Shown here in pieces: positions 17,651-26,691 of a stretch of 64,000 nucleotides of DNA. The translations under genes were made by a program, and so were the position numbers. This DNA is from an uncultured Carboxylicivirga sp. (GTDB taxonomy: Bacteria; Bacteroidota; Bacteroidia; Bacteroidales; Marinilabiliaceae), in NCBI RefSeq assembly GCF_963674565.1, contig NZ_OY771430.1, forward strand, positions 1,550,001 through 1,614,000, read 5' to 3'. The notes below the pieces were generated by a model. The model was given only the letters and a program-made list of their open reading frames with translations. It ran no database searches and was not told the origin of the DNA. Within the stretch, counting starts at the first letter, position 1. The number at the start of each line of letters is the position of its first letter.

Positions 17651-18088
17651 TTATGGTCTTTTAAGCTTGAATCGAATACGCAATACTCCTTCCTCAAAAC
17701 TGGTTGATCCCAAAATAAACTCTCCGACTTGTTTTGTATTTTCAACATGATCACCAATGCACAAGCACTCATCATAATCACCAACAGAAACAACTCTTAA
17801 CTCCTCACCCGCCTCTTCAGGTAAACGATCCAGTTTAAACTTAACCTGAGCATCCTCTCTCGAGATATCATAACCTTTTACATCAACATGTTGGGCTAAT
17901 ACCTCATTCACTTTTGCCTCAATAGTTTGTTCTTCTTCTGATGTTAATGCCCGATCAAAATGATAATCACACTTCGACTTTTTCTTCTCAAGATGATTCG
18001 AAAACGAACGATCACACCCAAACATATTCACCATGATTCTATTGAGAACATGTTCAGCTGTATGCATTTCAGGATTATATGATTTCAT
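17651..18088 (-). CDS. AlaX-like tRNA-editing domain protein
   Basis: The 145-residue protein resembles the editing domain of alanyl-tRNA synthetase. It has the zinc motif HTAEHV (HxxxH, residues 9-13) and a CIGDH motif (CxxxH) near residue 110, as in stand-alone AlaX proteins that deacylate mischarged Ser- or Gly-tRNA-Ala. It is short compared with full AlaX, so it may be a minimal form. It is followed by AT-rich sequence; mnmA lies upstream on the same strand with a gap of about 136 bases. Confidence 0.82.
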   Translation of the reverse strand: MKSYNPEMHTAEHVLNRIMVNMFGCDRSFSNHLEKKKSKCDYHFDRALTSEEEQTIEAKVNEVLAQHVDVKGYDISREDAQVKFKLDRLPEEAGEELRVVSVGDYDECLCIGDHVENTKQVGEFILGSTSFEEGVLRIRFKLKRP

Positions 18089-18224
18089 GGAATTTCTCTT
18101 TAAAGTTGAGATTGTGAGTTGTCTATTTGATGATTTGAATTATTCATAATACCAATTCAACCATTCAACAACTTAACAGTTTAACATTTAACTTTGATCT
18201 TTTGCCTTACTACTTTTATCTTGA

Positions 18225-19427
18225 TTAACTAATCACTCCAGAACCTATCAACTCATCCTCATCATACCATGAAGCAAACTGACCTGATGTGATTCCTCTC
18301 TGCGGCTGATCAAAAACCAAAAACATACCAGCTTTGCGTCTATGAAGTACACCTGTCTGTAAGGGTTGACGATAACGAATACGCAATTTCAATCGGCGAG
18401 ACTCTCCTACTTTCATCTCCAGATCTTCACGTACCCAATGAATCTCATCAGCATTTACACGCAATACTTTGCGAAACAATCCCGGGTGCTGCTTTCCCAT
18501 TCCGGTATAAACCTGGTTGAAATCAACATTGGTTCCGATGATAAATAATGGCTCTGCAAAACCTCCTATATTTAAACCTTTACGTTGACCGATTGTATAA
18601 AAATGAGCACCATTATGCTCTCCAATTTTCTTACCATATTTTGGATGAAAAGCATATGGCTGAGATAATTCCATCAGATCTTCGTCTGTTGGATTCTCCC
18701 CTTGAGCCTTTGACCAGTCACGCACAAACAATTCGCTATGAGCATCAATATTAAAAACACGGCCCTGTTTTGGTTCCAGTTTTTGTTGTAAGAAAACAGG
18801 TAAATCAACTTTACCCACAAAGCAAATACCCTGTGAGTCCTTTTTGTGAGCCGTTACTAACTTAAGTTCGTTAGCAATACGACGAACTTCAGGCTTAACA
18901 ATATCCCCAATCGGGAACATAGCCTTTGCTAATTGCTTTTGACTTAACTGACACAAAAAATAGCTTTGATCTTTATTATCATCACTTCCGGCTAAAAGTC
19001 GATGCACTTCTTTTCCGTCTACAATAATGGTTTCTTTACGGCAATAGTGTCCGGTAGCTACATAATCAGCACCCAGTTCCAATGCTTTATCCAAAAAAAC
19101 ATCAAATTTAATTTCGCGATTACAAAGCACATCAGGGTTGGGAGTTCGACCTTTTTCATATTCGGCAAACATATAGTCAACCACACGCTTGCGGTAATGA
19201 TCACTTAAATCAACCACATGAAAAGGAATCCCCAGTTTCATTGCCACAGCCTGTGCATCAAATTTATCATCCAACCAAGGACAATCGGCCTTAAGTACTC
19301 CGGTTGTATCGTGCCAGTTTTTCATAAACAGGCCAATTACTTCGTACCCTTGCTCCTTCAACACATAAGCGGCAACACTTGAATCAACACCACCTGATAA
19401 ACCTATAACTACTTTCTTCTTTTGCAT
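18225..19427 (-). CDS. mnmA: tRNA-specific 2-thiouridylase MnmA
   Basis: The 400-residue enzyme adds the 2-thio group at the wobble uridine (s2U34) of Lys, Glu and Gln tRNAs. The PP-loop is SGGVDSSVAAY; the catalytic cysteines are in PDVLCNREIKFD and SQGICFVG. I use the ATG at 19427 (MQKKKVVIGLSGG); a GTG at 19457 would add ten untypical residues. It is monocistronic or loosely linked to the AlaX-like gene. Confidence 0.96.
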   Translation of the reverse strand: MQKKKVVIGLSGGVDSSVAAYVLKEQGYEVIGLFMKNWHDTTGVLKADCPWLDDKFDAQAVAMKLGIPFHVVDLSDHYRKRVVDYMFAEYEKGRTPNPDVLCNREIKFDVFLDKALELGADYVATGHYCRKETIIVDGKEVHRLLAGSDDNKDQSYFLCQLSQKQLAKAMFPIGDIVKPEVRRIANELKLVTAHKKDSQGICFVGKVDLPVFLQQKLEPKQGRVFNIDAHSELFVRDWSKAQGENPTDEDLMELSQPYAFHPKYGKKIGEHNGAHFYTIGQRKGLNIGGFAEPLFIIGTNVDFNQVYTGMGKQHPGLFRKVLRVNADEIHWVREDLEMKVGESRRLKLRIRYRQPLQTGVLHRRKAGMFLVFDQPQRGITSGQFASWYDEDELIGSGVIS

Positions 19428-19520
19428 CGAACCATTAAAAAATTGCAATTTGCGCACAAAAATACAGTTTTTTATTGAGTTTGGAATAAGTGTGAGTCAA
19501 GCAATACTTGTCTGAATCAT

Positions 19521-20144
19521 ATGAAACCAACCTTTTTAATCCTAAGCATTGCATTTATTTGTGCGTCATGTGAAACACCGCATAAAATGATACCGAAATT
19601 ACAAACTGCCAACATTGACGATATTCATTTTAACTCCTCAGACAGCCTATATTATGGATATTTTGAAGATATTCTTCATAAATCGGATAACAACCGACTA
19701 AAACGTTGGGCCAAACGTAAAAATTATACAGTAATAGGTTTTGAAGTAACTAATGCAAGCTCAGTTTTTACCAAAGGCTACCAGTTAAAATATTATTACC
19801 AGGGAAAGAAACTGACACCCATACGTAATGAATGGGTTGCAAAAAAGGCACGTCAAAAGATAAATGGATTAGGTCTGTTAGCAATTCCTTTGGGTTTAAT
19901 TGAGATGATATTCAGAGATGCTACTTATGAAAACCTGGATATTGATATTGGAGAAGGAGCTCCTTCATCAATGAGAATGGCAGAAATAAACAATCAAAAC
20001 CGGAAGGAAGCCAACAGACAACTACTTGAGAACCTTGTGAATCTTGAGATTAGTGACAAAATCCTAAAAAAAGGTGTACCCATTTATGCTGTAATGGTTT
20101 TGGAAGGTGACATTGATCTTTCAGAACTAGAAATCAGAAAATGA
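19521..20144 (+). CDS. Lipoprotein of unknown function
   Basis: The 207-residue protein has a lipoprotein signal: a hydrophobic stretch and the lipobox-like CASC, so the mature protein begins at Cys17. I do not recognise the family. The mature part is mixed alpha/beta with a short hydrophobic GLGLLAIPLGLIEMIF segment and a charged C-terminus ending in SELEIRK. Its last 27 codons are found again at 21010-21093 with only synonymous changes beyond the first residue, showing that a paralogue once lay downstream. Confidence 0.75.
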   Translation: MKPTFLILSIAFICASCETPHKMIPKLQTANIDDIHFNSSDSLYYGYFEDILHKSDNNRLKRWAKRKNYTVIGFEVTNASSVFTKGYQLKYYYQGKKLTPIRNEWVAKKARQKINGLGLLAIPLGLIEMIFRDATYENLDIDIGEGAPSSMRMAEINNQNRKEANRQLLENLVNLEISDKILKKGVPIYAVMVLEGDIDLSELEIRK

Positions 20145-20220
20145 TTTCAATAGCACAAGATTATTTCAAACAAAATAATATTCATTTATTTGTATTTTCA
20201 TATTCAAATTACAAATTGAA

Positions 20221-20961
20221 ATGTATTCAAGAATAAAAGAAATTTTATATCATATTCTCCCTAAAAAATTCATCCATAAAATTGAATACCCTGCAAGATA
20301 TTTCAATTATCTGTTTTACAAAGGAGAAAATTTTCAGTGCAATATTTGTGAAAAAAGAATTCGTTCCTTAATTACACTTAATAATGATGAAATATGTCCA
20401 AGATGTGGTAGTTTACAGCGTACAAGAAGGTTATGGGAATATTTAAACGATAAATTTAACCTAGCGGATCTTAAAATTCTTGATTTTTCACCATCCCGTA
20501 GTTTTTACAGGGCAATGAAAAATAAAAGTAAAAACTATGTTACATCAGATTTATCAGGTGATTTTATTTCAGATGAATCATATGATATTACGGATATTAA
20601 TTGTCATGATAACAGTTTTGATTTAATAATCTGCTATCATATTCTTGAACATATCCCAAATGATATTCAAGCAATGAAAGAATTATACAGAGTTTTAAAG
20701 CCTGGTGGATTTTGTATAATTCAGACTCCTTTTAAGGATGGTGAAAACTATGAAAACTATGAAATAACAGATCCAAATGAAAGAACCATTCATTTTGGTC
20801 AGTGGGATCATGTTAGAATATATTCAGTTAACGGCCTCAAAAAAAGGCTGGAGAAAATAGGCTTTATTGTTAAAGATGAAATCTTTCAAGAAGAAGTTGA
20901 TAACTATAATGGATTTTCATCTGATGAAATAATTCTTAATTGTATAAAACCAATTTCTTGA
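20221..20961 (+). CDS. Zinc-ribbon class I methyltransferase
   Basis: The 246-residue protein begins with a short basic region and two CxxC pairs (CNICEKR and CPRCGS, residues of about 40-70) that look like a zinc ribbon. A Rossmann-fold SAM methyltransferase follows: ILDFSPSRSFY in the motif I position, DLIICYHILEHIPND (motif IV/V with the LEH typical of the Methyltransf_11 group) and LKPGGFCIIQTPF. Such proteins often act near surface-glycan loci; the substrate is unknown. It lies between the intact lipoprotein gene and a duplicated 3' fragment of it and is very AT-rich, consistent with insertion at this spot. Confidence 0.82.
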   Translation: MYSRIKEILYHILPKKFIHKIEYPARYFNYLFYKGENFQCNICEKRIRSLITLNNDEICPRCGSLQRTRRLWEYLNDKFNLADLKILDFSPSRSFYRAMKNKSKNYVTSDLSGDFISDESYDITDINCHDNSFDLIICYHILEHIPNDIQAMKELYRVLKPGGFCIIQTPFKDGENYENYEITDPNERTIHFGQWDHVRIYSVNGLKKRLEKIGFIVKDEIFQEEVDNYNGFSSDEIILNCIKPIS

Positions 20962-21009
20962 TTAATAAATCATTGGCAAAATAATTAAAAATTAAATTCA
21001 TATCACAAA

Positions 21010-21093
21010 GTGCTAAAAAAAGGTGTACCTATTTATGCTGTAATGGTTTTGGAAGGAGACATTGATCTTTCTGAACTCGAAATAAGAAAATGA
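21010..21093 (+). pseudogene. 3' fragment of a lipoprotein paralogue
   Basis: These 27 codons plus stop encode VLKKGVPIYAVMVLEG and then DIDLSELEIRK. That equals the C-terminus of the lipoprotein at 19521-20144 except for the first residue (V for I). At least five codons differ silently. The remainder of the paralogue is missing; the methyltransferase gene occupies the space between. Confidence 0.85.
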
Positions 21094-21196
21094 TTTCATT
21101 GGTATTTGATTGAATAATACCAAACAAACTTTTGGAAAGCATCAATTCAGCATTTACTTTTAAGTCATAAAAATTAATTATTAATCAGCTGTTTTT

Positions 21197-23200
21197 ATGA
21201 AATCCATTCTTTCCAGCACAAAAAGCAATCATTTTTTATTTATTGCCATTAGCTTATTTATATTCTCTTCTTGCAAAACAACAGAAAAAAGCAATCTTTC
21301 TTCACCTGATGGCAATATTAATGCAATTGTAAGTAACGAAAACGGTTTAGAATATTCTGTTATTTTTAATAACGATACTATCCTGGAAAATTCTAAAATA
21401 TCTATCACTCTTAAGGAATTTGGTAAGTTAGAAAACTTTGAAGTAACACAAGTATTAAAAAGAACAGTCAATAATACTTGGCAACGCGTATGGGGAAAGC
21501 GAAAATCAGTAACAGATCATTTTAATGAATTACAGCTTCAACTTAAAGAAATAAGAAGTAATATAATTATCGATTTGTATGTTCGCGCCTACAACGACGG
21601 TATTGCTATTCGATATGGTTTCCCTGAACAAGATGGATTATCTAAAATTGAAATTACCATTGAAAAAACTCAGTTTGCATTTAAAGACAATTTTACGATT
21701 TGGAGAGCCGATTACAAAACGTATAAATCATCTCAGGAACAGCCATTTTTAGAAGGTAAAATAAGCGATATTCAACCACAACATTTAATCGGTATGCCAT
21801 TATTGGTAGAAACCACAAACAAAAATTATGTGGTTATTACAGAAGCTAACCTTACTGATTGGTCTGGTGCTTTTTTACGAACAGATGAATCAAATAAAAA
21901 CACTGTTACCACCGATTTAGCTCCACTTCCTAATGATAGTTCGATTTGTGTTATTCGCAACACACCAGCACTTTCTCCATGGCGAACCATTATGTTGGCT
22001 AGTAAACCAGGTGAATTAATTGAATCGGACCTCATCGCTAATTTAAACGAGCCTTTAGCAATAGACGATATTTCATGGATTCAACCAGGAGCTTCTGCCT
22101 GGGACTGGTGGTGGAGCAATAAATATGCCCCGGGTGCCGATTTTGTATTGGGACCAAACCAAGAAACAATGAAGTATTATATTGACTTTGCATCTGAAAT
22201 GGGGTGGAAATATCAGATTGTAGACTGGCAATGGTACGGGGAACCATTCGGACCAGATGGTGATGCAAATACGGATGCAGATATCACAACTTGTATTGAC
22301 GGAATTAACATTGAAGAATTGGTTAAATATGCTCATGCCAGGAATGTTAAAATAATTGTTTGGGGACATTGGAAATCGATGGATAAACAAATGGAGGAAG
22401 CCTTGGCTTTATATGAAAAATGGGGTGTTGCAGGAATTAAGATAGACTTTATGGATCGTCAGGATCAGGAAATGGTTAAATATTATCATAAACTGGTTAA
22501 GAAAGCTGCAGAACATCATTTGCTGGTTGATTTTCATGGGGCATATAAACCAACAGGTTTTAGTCGGACTTATCCTAACTTGATTACCCGTGAAGGTGTA
22601 ATGGGTAACGAATATAATAAATGGAGCCACGATGTGACTCCTGAACATAACGTTACACTTCCTTTCACACGTGGATTATTGGGCGAAATGGATTACACGC
22701 CGGTCTCGTTTAATAATGTAAGGCCCGATCAGTTTGTAACAGAAGATAAAGCCAGTGACCAAGCTCCAATGGTGATGTCGACCCGTTGTCATCAACTTGC
22801 AATGCCTGTTGTTTACGAAAGTGCTTTTACCGTATTCTGCGATTCTCCTGACAGATACCGGAATGGTGTTGGTTTAGATTTTCTGAAGGCTATACCAACT
22901 ACCTGGGACGATACTAAAGTACTGAATGCCTGTGTCGGCAATTATCTTACAATAGCGCGACGTTCAGGTGATGACTGGTATATCGGAAGTATGACTGATG
23001 CAGATGAACGCGAACTAACCATCGATTTAGGCTTTTTAGAAGAAGGAAAATACAGAGCTATTCTATTTGAAGACGCTTCTGATTCCAATGAATATCCATC
23101 GCATGCCGTTCAACGTGAAATTGAAGTTGACTCAACAAAAAAATTAACTATTAAAATGGCTAAAGGTGGTGGTTTTGCTGCCATCGTTAAGAAGTTATAA
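21197..23200 (+). CDS. GH97 family glycoside hydrolase (lipoprotein)
   Basis: The 667-residue protein has a lipoprotein signal ending in SSC. It has the GH97 order: an N-terminal beta-supersandwich, a TIM barrel from about residue 290 (ASAWDWWWSNKYAPG, VDWQWYG, IKIDFMD) and a small C-terminal beta domain. Family members are calcium-dependent alpha-glucosidases (inverting, SusB) or alpha-galactosidases (retaining). Asp417 in KIDFMD is at the position of the nucleophile of retaining members, so I lean to an alpha-galactosidase-like retaining enzyme. No SusC/SusD pair is nearby. Confidence 0.93.
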   Translation: MKSILSSTKSNHFLFIAISLFIFSSCKTTEKSNLSSPDGNINAIVSNENGLEYSVIFNNDTILENSKISITLKEFGKLENFEVTQVLKRTVNNTWQRVWGKRKSVTDHFNELQLQLKEIRSNIIIDLYVRAYNDGIAIRYGFPEQDGLSKIEITIEKTQFAFKDNFTIWRADYKTYKSSQEQPFLEGKISDIQPQHLIGMPLLVETTNKNYVVITEANLTDWSGAFLRTDESNKNTVTTDLAPLPNDSSICVIRNTPALSPWRTIMLASKPGELIESDLIANLNEPLAIDDISWIQPGASAWDWWWSNKYAPGADFVLGPNQETMKYYIDFASEMGWKYQIVDWQWYGEPFGPDGDANTDADITTCIDGINIEELVKYAHARNVKIIVWGHWKSMDKQMEEALALYEKWGVAGIKIDFMDRQDQEMVKYYHKLVKKAAEHHLLVDFHGAYKPTGFSRTYPNLITREGVMGNEYNKWSHDVTPEHNVTLPFTRGLLGEMDYTPVSFNNVRPDQFVTEDKASDQAPMVMSTRCHQLAMPVVYESAFTVFCDSPDRYRNGVGLDFLKAIPTTWDDTKVLNACVGNYLTIARRSGDDWYIGSMTDADERELTIDLGFLEEGKYRAILFEDASDSNEYPSHAVQREIEVDSTKKLTIKMAKGGGFAAIVKKL

Positions 23201-23349
23201 ACCAGAAATAAAAGAACACATTTTAGAAAAATAAGAATTCTCATAAAAGATACTTGAAAAACCAAAACTGAATAATCATGTAAATGTTATTTAATAAGTG
23301 GATCAATTTGCTATGTTTTCTTTAACTGATAACCTTACATTAGTAATAT

Positions 23350-23919
23350 ATGAAAGACTTACAAAAATACATTACTACCTATTTTGGCATTACTGAAGAT
23401 GATATGCAAAAAGTAGCAGCCCTTTTTAAAGAAACTGAACTTAAAAAGGGCGATTACTTTTTAAAAATTGGGCAATATTGTGATAAACTAAGTTTTGTTC
23501 AAAGTGGATATGTAAGGATATATTCGACCTTTAATAATAAGGAAGTTACACAATGGATCTCTACGAAGGGTTATTTTATCACTGAGTTAAACAGTTTTAT
23601 ATTTAAGCAAAGAGCCAGGTATAATATGCAGGCTTTGACAGACTGTAAGTTATTCACCATAGAAAAAGATAATTATAATCTTCTTAACAAGATTCTTCCT
23701 AATTGGCCTGTAATGGAAAAGCAATTTATTGCAGGATGTTTTATTACACTGGAAGATCGTGTTTTTAATCACCTTTCATTGACAGCTGAAGAAAGATATG
23801 AGCAATTTTTTCAGCAGAACAAAGAGTTATTTAATCAGGTACCCCTTCAATATATTGCATCAATGTTAGGTATGTCAGCTGAAACTTTTAGCAGAATACG
23901 AAATAAAAAGAGTTCTTGA
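23350..23919 (+). CDS. Crp/Fnr-family transcription regulator
   Basis: The 189-residue protein has a cyclic-nucleotide-binding-like beta barrel (residues of about 20-115, for example LKKGDYFLKIGQYCDKLSFVQSGYVRIY) and a C-terminal helix-turn-helix with IASMLGMSAETFSRIR. This is the common Bacteroidota Crp-like type, whose effectors are mostly unknown. There is no cysteine cluster of the Fnr kind. A palindrome TTGAC-N4-GTCAA overlaps its stop codon, just upstream of the SRPBCC gene, which it may control. Confidence 0.9.
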   Translation: MKDLQKYITTYFGITEDDMQKVAALFKETELKKGDYFLKIGQYCDKLSFVQSGYVRIYSTFNNKEVTQWISTKGYFITELNSFIFKQRARYNMQALTDCKLFTIEKDNYNLLNKILPNWPVMEKQFIAGCFITLEDRVFNHLSLTAEERYEQFFQQNKELFNQVPLQYIASMLGMSAETFSRIRNKKSS

Positions 23920-23929
23920 CATTTGTCAA
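23916..23929. promoter_or_regulatory. FNR-like palindromic operator
   Basis: TTGACATTTGTCAA has the TTGAC-N4-GTCAA spacing of Crp/Fnr-family sites. It lies between the regulator gene (overlapping its stop) and the SRPBCC gene that starts at 23976. The extra half-site-like AGTGTCA follows. Confidence 0.5.
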
Positions 23930-23975
23930 AAGTGTCAGCTCATTTTTGCCCCAACTTTGCTTAAAACTAATCGTT

Positions 23976-24410
23976 ATGGCAAAGTATATTAAAACATCTG
24001 TACAAATCAATGCAAGCACCGAATTGATCTGGCAAATCCTAACCGACTTTGATCGTTATCCTGAATGGAATCCATTTATCAAATCTCTTTCGGGAAAAGT
24101 TGAAACCGGCAACCGAATAACAGTTAAGCTGAATAACATGATCTTTAAACCTACTGTTTTAAAGTATGATAAGAATAGTGAATTTAAATGGTTGGGGCAT
24201 CTTGGCTTAAAAGGATTATTTGATGGAGAACATAAATTTCATCTAAAAACCAACACAAATGGAACTACTACTTTGGAACAATCTGAAAGGTTTACTGGTC
24301 TTTTAATACACCTTTTCCCAAAGAAAATGTATGAAGACACAAAACAAAGCTTTATTCAAATGAACCATGAACTTAAATTGCGCGCAGAACAATCAAAAGC
24401 AAAAATTTAA
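23976..24410 (+). CDS. SRPBCC-domain protein
   Basis: The 144-residue protein is of the START/Bet v1-like SRPBCC superfamily (polyketide cyclase-type ligand-binding fold). The N-terminal signature is ASTELIWQILTDFDRYPEWNPF. I use the ATG at 23976; the frame continues upstream to a TTG overlapping the regulator gene, but the added residues are untypical. It probably binds a hydrophobic ligand; there is no clue to which. A Crp-like regulator gene with an operator-like palindrome lies directly upstream. Confidence 0.85.
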   Translation: MAKYIKTSVQINASTELIWQILTDFDRYPEWNPFIKSLSGKVETGNRITVKLNNMIFKPTVLKYDKNSEFKWLGHLGLKGLFDGEHKFHLKTNTNGTTTLEQSERFTGLLIHLFPKKMYEDTKQSFIQMNHELKLRAEQSKAKI

Positions 24411-24563
24411 ATTCCATGCTCAAAACCTTAAAAAGGTATTTTATAGACATCCAGTGGCGCGGAATAATATTCCGTGCTAAATATTGATAATACAAATTAA
24501 ATACCAACTGAAAATGCAAAAACTATTTCGTAACTTTTTTTAGCATCATTATCAGTTACGAAA

Positions 24564-25460
24564 ATGGAAACATTTGAAAGTTATTTAAACGAGAATATCG
24601 GACTTAGCGATGCAAGTCTGAATAAAATAATAGTATCTGTAATAACCATACTAATTTTATGGCTACTTCGCTTAATTATTCTTCAAATAGTGTGGCGGCA
24701 AAATAAAAACATTAAGATTCGCTACCAGTGGAAAAGAGCTTTATCTATCATCATTCCTCTGTTAGGTTTTGTTTTAATAGCCGGTATATGGATGCATGCT
24801 TTCAAACAGTTTGGCGCTTTTCTGGGATTATTTTCTGCTGGTCTGGCTATTTCTTTAAAAGATCCTTTAACTAACCTTGCAGCCTGGTTCTTTATTACTT
24901 TTCGCAAACCTTTTGTTGTTGGAGACAGAATTCAGATCGGACAACATGCCGGTGATGTAATTGATATTCGACTTTTTCAATTTACCATACTTGAAATTGG
25001 TAATTGGGTTGATGCCGACCAAAGTACAGGTAGAATAATACATATCCCAAACGGCAAAGTACTGTTGGAATCGCAAGCTAATTACAGTACAGCTTTTGAA
25101 TACATCTGGAATGAAATTCCCGTTCTGCTAACATTTGAAAGTGATTGGAAGAAAGCAAAAAATATTCTTCTGGAAATTATTAGCCAACATGCTGAACATA
25201 TTAGCAAAGGGGCTGAAAAAGATATTTTCGAAGCAAGTAAAAACTATATGATTTATTATAAAAATCTCACACCTATTATTTATACAAAAGTAAAAGATTC
25301 GGGTGTAGAGCTCACCATTCGTTATTTATGCAATCCAAGGCGTCGGAGAGGCTCTGAAGATGAGATCTGGCAAGACATACTCCAACAGTTTAAACAACAT
25401 TCTGATATTGACTTTGCTTATCCCACAACAAGATTTTATAAATCAGGCGAAAATATTTGA
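24564..25460 (+). CDS. MscS-family mechanosensitive channel
   Basis: The 298-residue inner-membrane protein has two or three N-terminal transmembrane segments (residues of about 20-45, 60-80 and 85-110). The last is followed by the TM3-like pore helix FGAFLGLFSAGLAISLKDP and then the conserved RKPFVVGDRIQIG beta domain of MscS. The C-terminal cytoplasmic part is short, with PNGKVL. It would relieve osmotic pressure. A 7+1+7 palindrome (CGGAATA-A-TATTCCG) lies 90 bases upstream. Confidence 0.9.
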   Translation: METFESYLNENIGLSDASLNKIIVSVITILILWLLRLIILQIVWRQNKNIKIRYQWKRALSIIIPLLGFVLIAGIWMHAFKQFGAFLGLFSAGLAISLKDPLTNLAAWFFITFRKPFVVGDRIQIGQHAGDVIDIRLFQFTILEIGNWVDADQSTGRIIHIPNGKVLLESQANYSTAFEYIWNEIPVLLTFESDWKKAKNILLEIISQHAEHISKGAEKDIFEASKNYMIYYKNLTPIIYTKVKDSGVELTIRYLCNPRRRRGSEDEIWQDILQQFKQHSDIDFAYPTTRFYKSGENI

Positions 25461-25552
25461 AACCAATCGCAATATCAATAACACAACAATAAAAAACAGA
25501 TGTTTTATTTAAAACAATAAGCCCAATTAATAGTTTCTTTAGAAAAAAAGAA

Positions 25553-26401
25553 ATGACAAAGACTTTGACCCTACTAACAGCATTGCTGATAAGTTTAGTG
25601 ATGAATGCCCAAACTTCTTCTTTTGAGGGTACATTCATGAATAATAGCAATAACATCTCGTTGCAGTTTAAAAAAATGGATAAAGAATATCATGGAATGC
25701 TTTCTACTGCTGGCACCAACTTTGCTATTAAAGCCCAATTAAATAACAATCAATTGGTTGGCACTATTTATGGCATGAATGGACCATTTGGTTTTACGGC
25801 TACCTTACAGGGAACCAACCTTACATTAAATTCAGTAGGAAGTAATGAATCGTTCTATAAACTAGCTGACGTACATTACATTGCCAACCTTGATTTAACT
25901 CCTTACATGGTCGATTTTAGCCAGACGTATGCTAATAATCAAAATCAATATTCAGGTAGTGAACAGCTACAACAGAATAATCAAACAGCTAAAAATAACA
26001 ACACACAATACCAAACACAAAATAACCAGAACCAGGAAGTACTTAATTTGATATCAGGAAGTCAGCTAGTATACTACCAGCGCTCTTCATACGTTAGCGA
26101 CAATCTTGCAAGCTCCATTACCTATGTTAATTTTTGCCCTAATGGTCGTTTTTCGATCAACTACGACGGTTCGTTTAGTGTATCGGGCAATTATGGTGGA
26201 TATGCAGGTGGTGCATCCAGCTCGCGCGAAACTGGTACGTGGAAATTAATTACCTACGAAGGTCAGCCCGCCGTGTTTTTACAGTATGATAATGGCGAAA
26301 CAAGTACCAACGTTTATAACATCAATTATTTAAAGTCTGGCAGATGGAAAATTGGAAATACACAATATGCATTGGTTCGTAACAAAGTTCGCTGTAACTA
26401 A
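25553..26401 (+). CDS. Exported two-domain protein with Asn/Gln-rich linker
   Basis: The 282-residue protein has a signal peptide (residues 1-19, ending MNAQ). An N-terminal beta domain of about 100 residues (FEGTFMNNSNNISLQFKK) is followed by a linker very rich in Asn and Gln (residues of about 125-165). The C-terminal beta domain includes VNFCPNGRFSINYDGSFSV and GTWKLITYEGQPAVFLQYDNG. I do not recognise either domain with certainty; the C-terminal one resembles stress or lipocalin-like beta sheets found in secreted Bacteroidota proteins. No neighbour explains it. Confidence 0.75.
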   Translation: MTKTLTLLTALLISLVMNAQTSSFEGTFMNNSNNISLQFKKMDKEYHGMLSTAGTNFAIKAQLNNNQLVGTIYGMNGPFGFTATLQGTNLTLNSVGSNESFYKLADVHYIANLDLTPYMVDFSQTYANNQNQYSGSEQLQQNNQTAKNNNTQYQTQNNQNQEVLNLISGSQLVYYQRSSYVSDNLASSITYVNFCPNGRFSINYDGSFSVSGNYGGYAGGASSSRETGTWKLITYEGQPAVFLQYDNGETSTNVYNINYLKSGRWKIGNTQYALVRNKVRCN

Positions 26402-26442
26402 TCAATTGGAAAATTATTTAACATTTTCATACTAATTGTATA

Positions 26443-26468
26443 CCTCAAAATAAACATACATTTTGAGG
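26443..26468 (+). terminator. Hairpin terminator
   Basis: Perfect 9-base arms CCTCAAAAT / ATTTTGAGG with an 8-base loop lie 40 bases after the exported-protein gene. The rest of 26402-26691 is AT-rich with no gene. Confidence 0.65.
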
Positions 26469-26691
26469 TTTAGAATTCATCTGTTATTATCATTGCTGCA
26501 ACAAGAACTTTCCTTTTCTAAATGATAAAATTAGGTTGATTTTAATAAAATTGAGAACTTAATTTTATTATAAACTTTTGCATATATATACATTATTAAA
26601 TTTTTTCATTTTTAATGATCCAAATCATCCAAAATTTGTTTCTATGACATAACGTAATCACTAAACTAATTAATGATTGAAAACAAATTTT

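Noticed and set aside
23916..23975. Extension of the SRPBCC gene into the regulator stop
   Set aside because: Residues before MAKYIK are not typical for the family and cover the FNR-like palindrome.
24460..24474. Palindrome CGGAATA-A-TATTCCG before mscS
   Set aside because: Only 7-base arms with no second site; could be a repeat relic. Not enough to call an operator.
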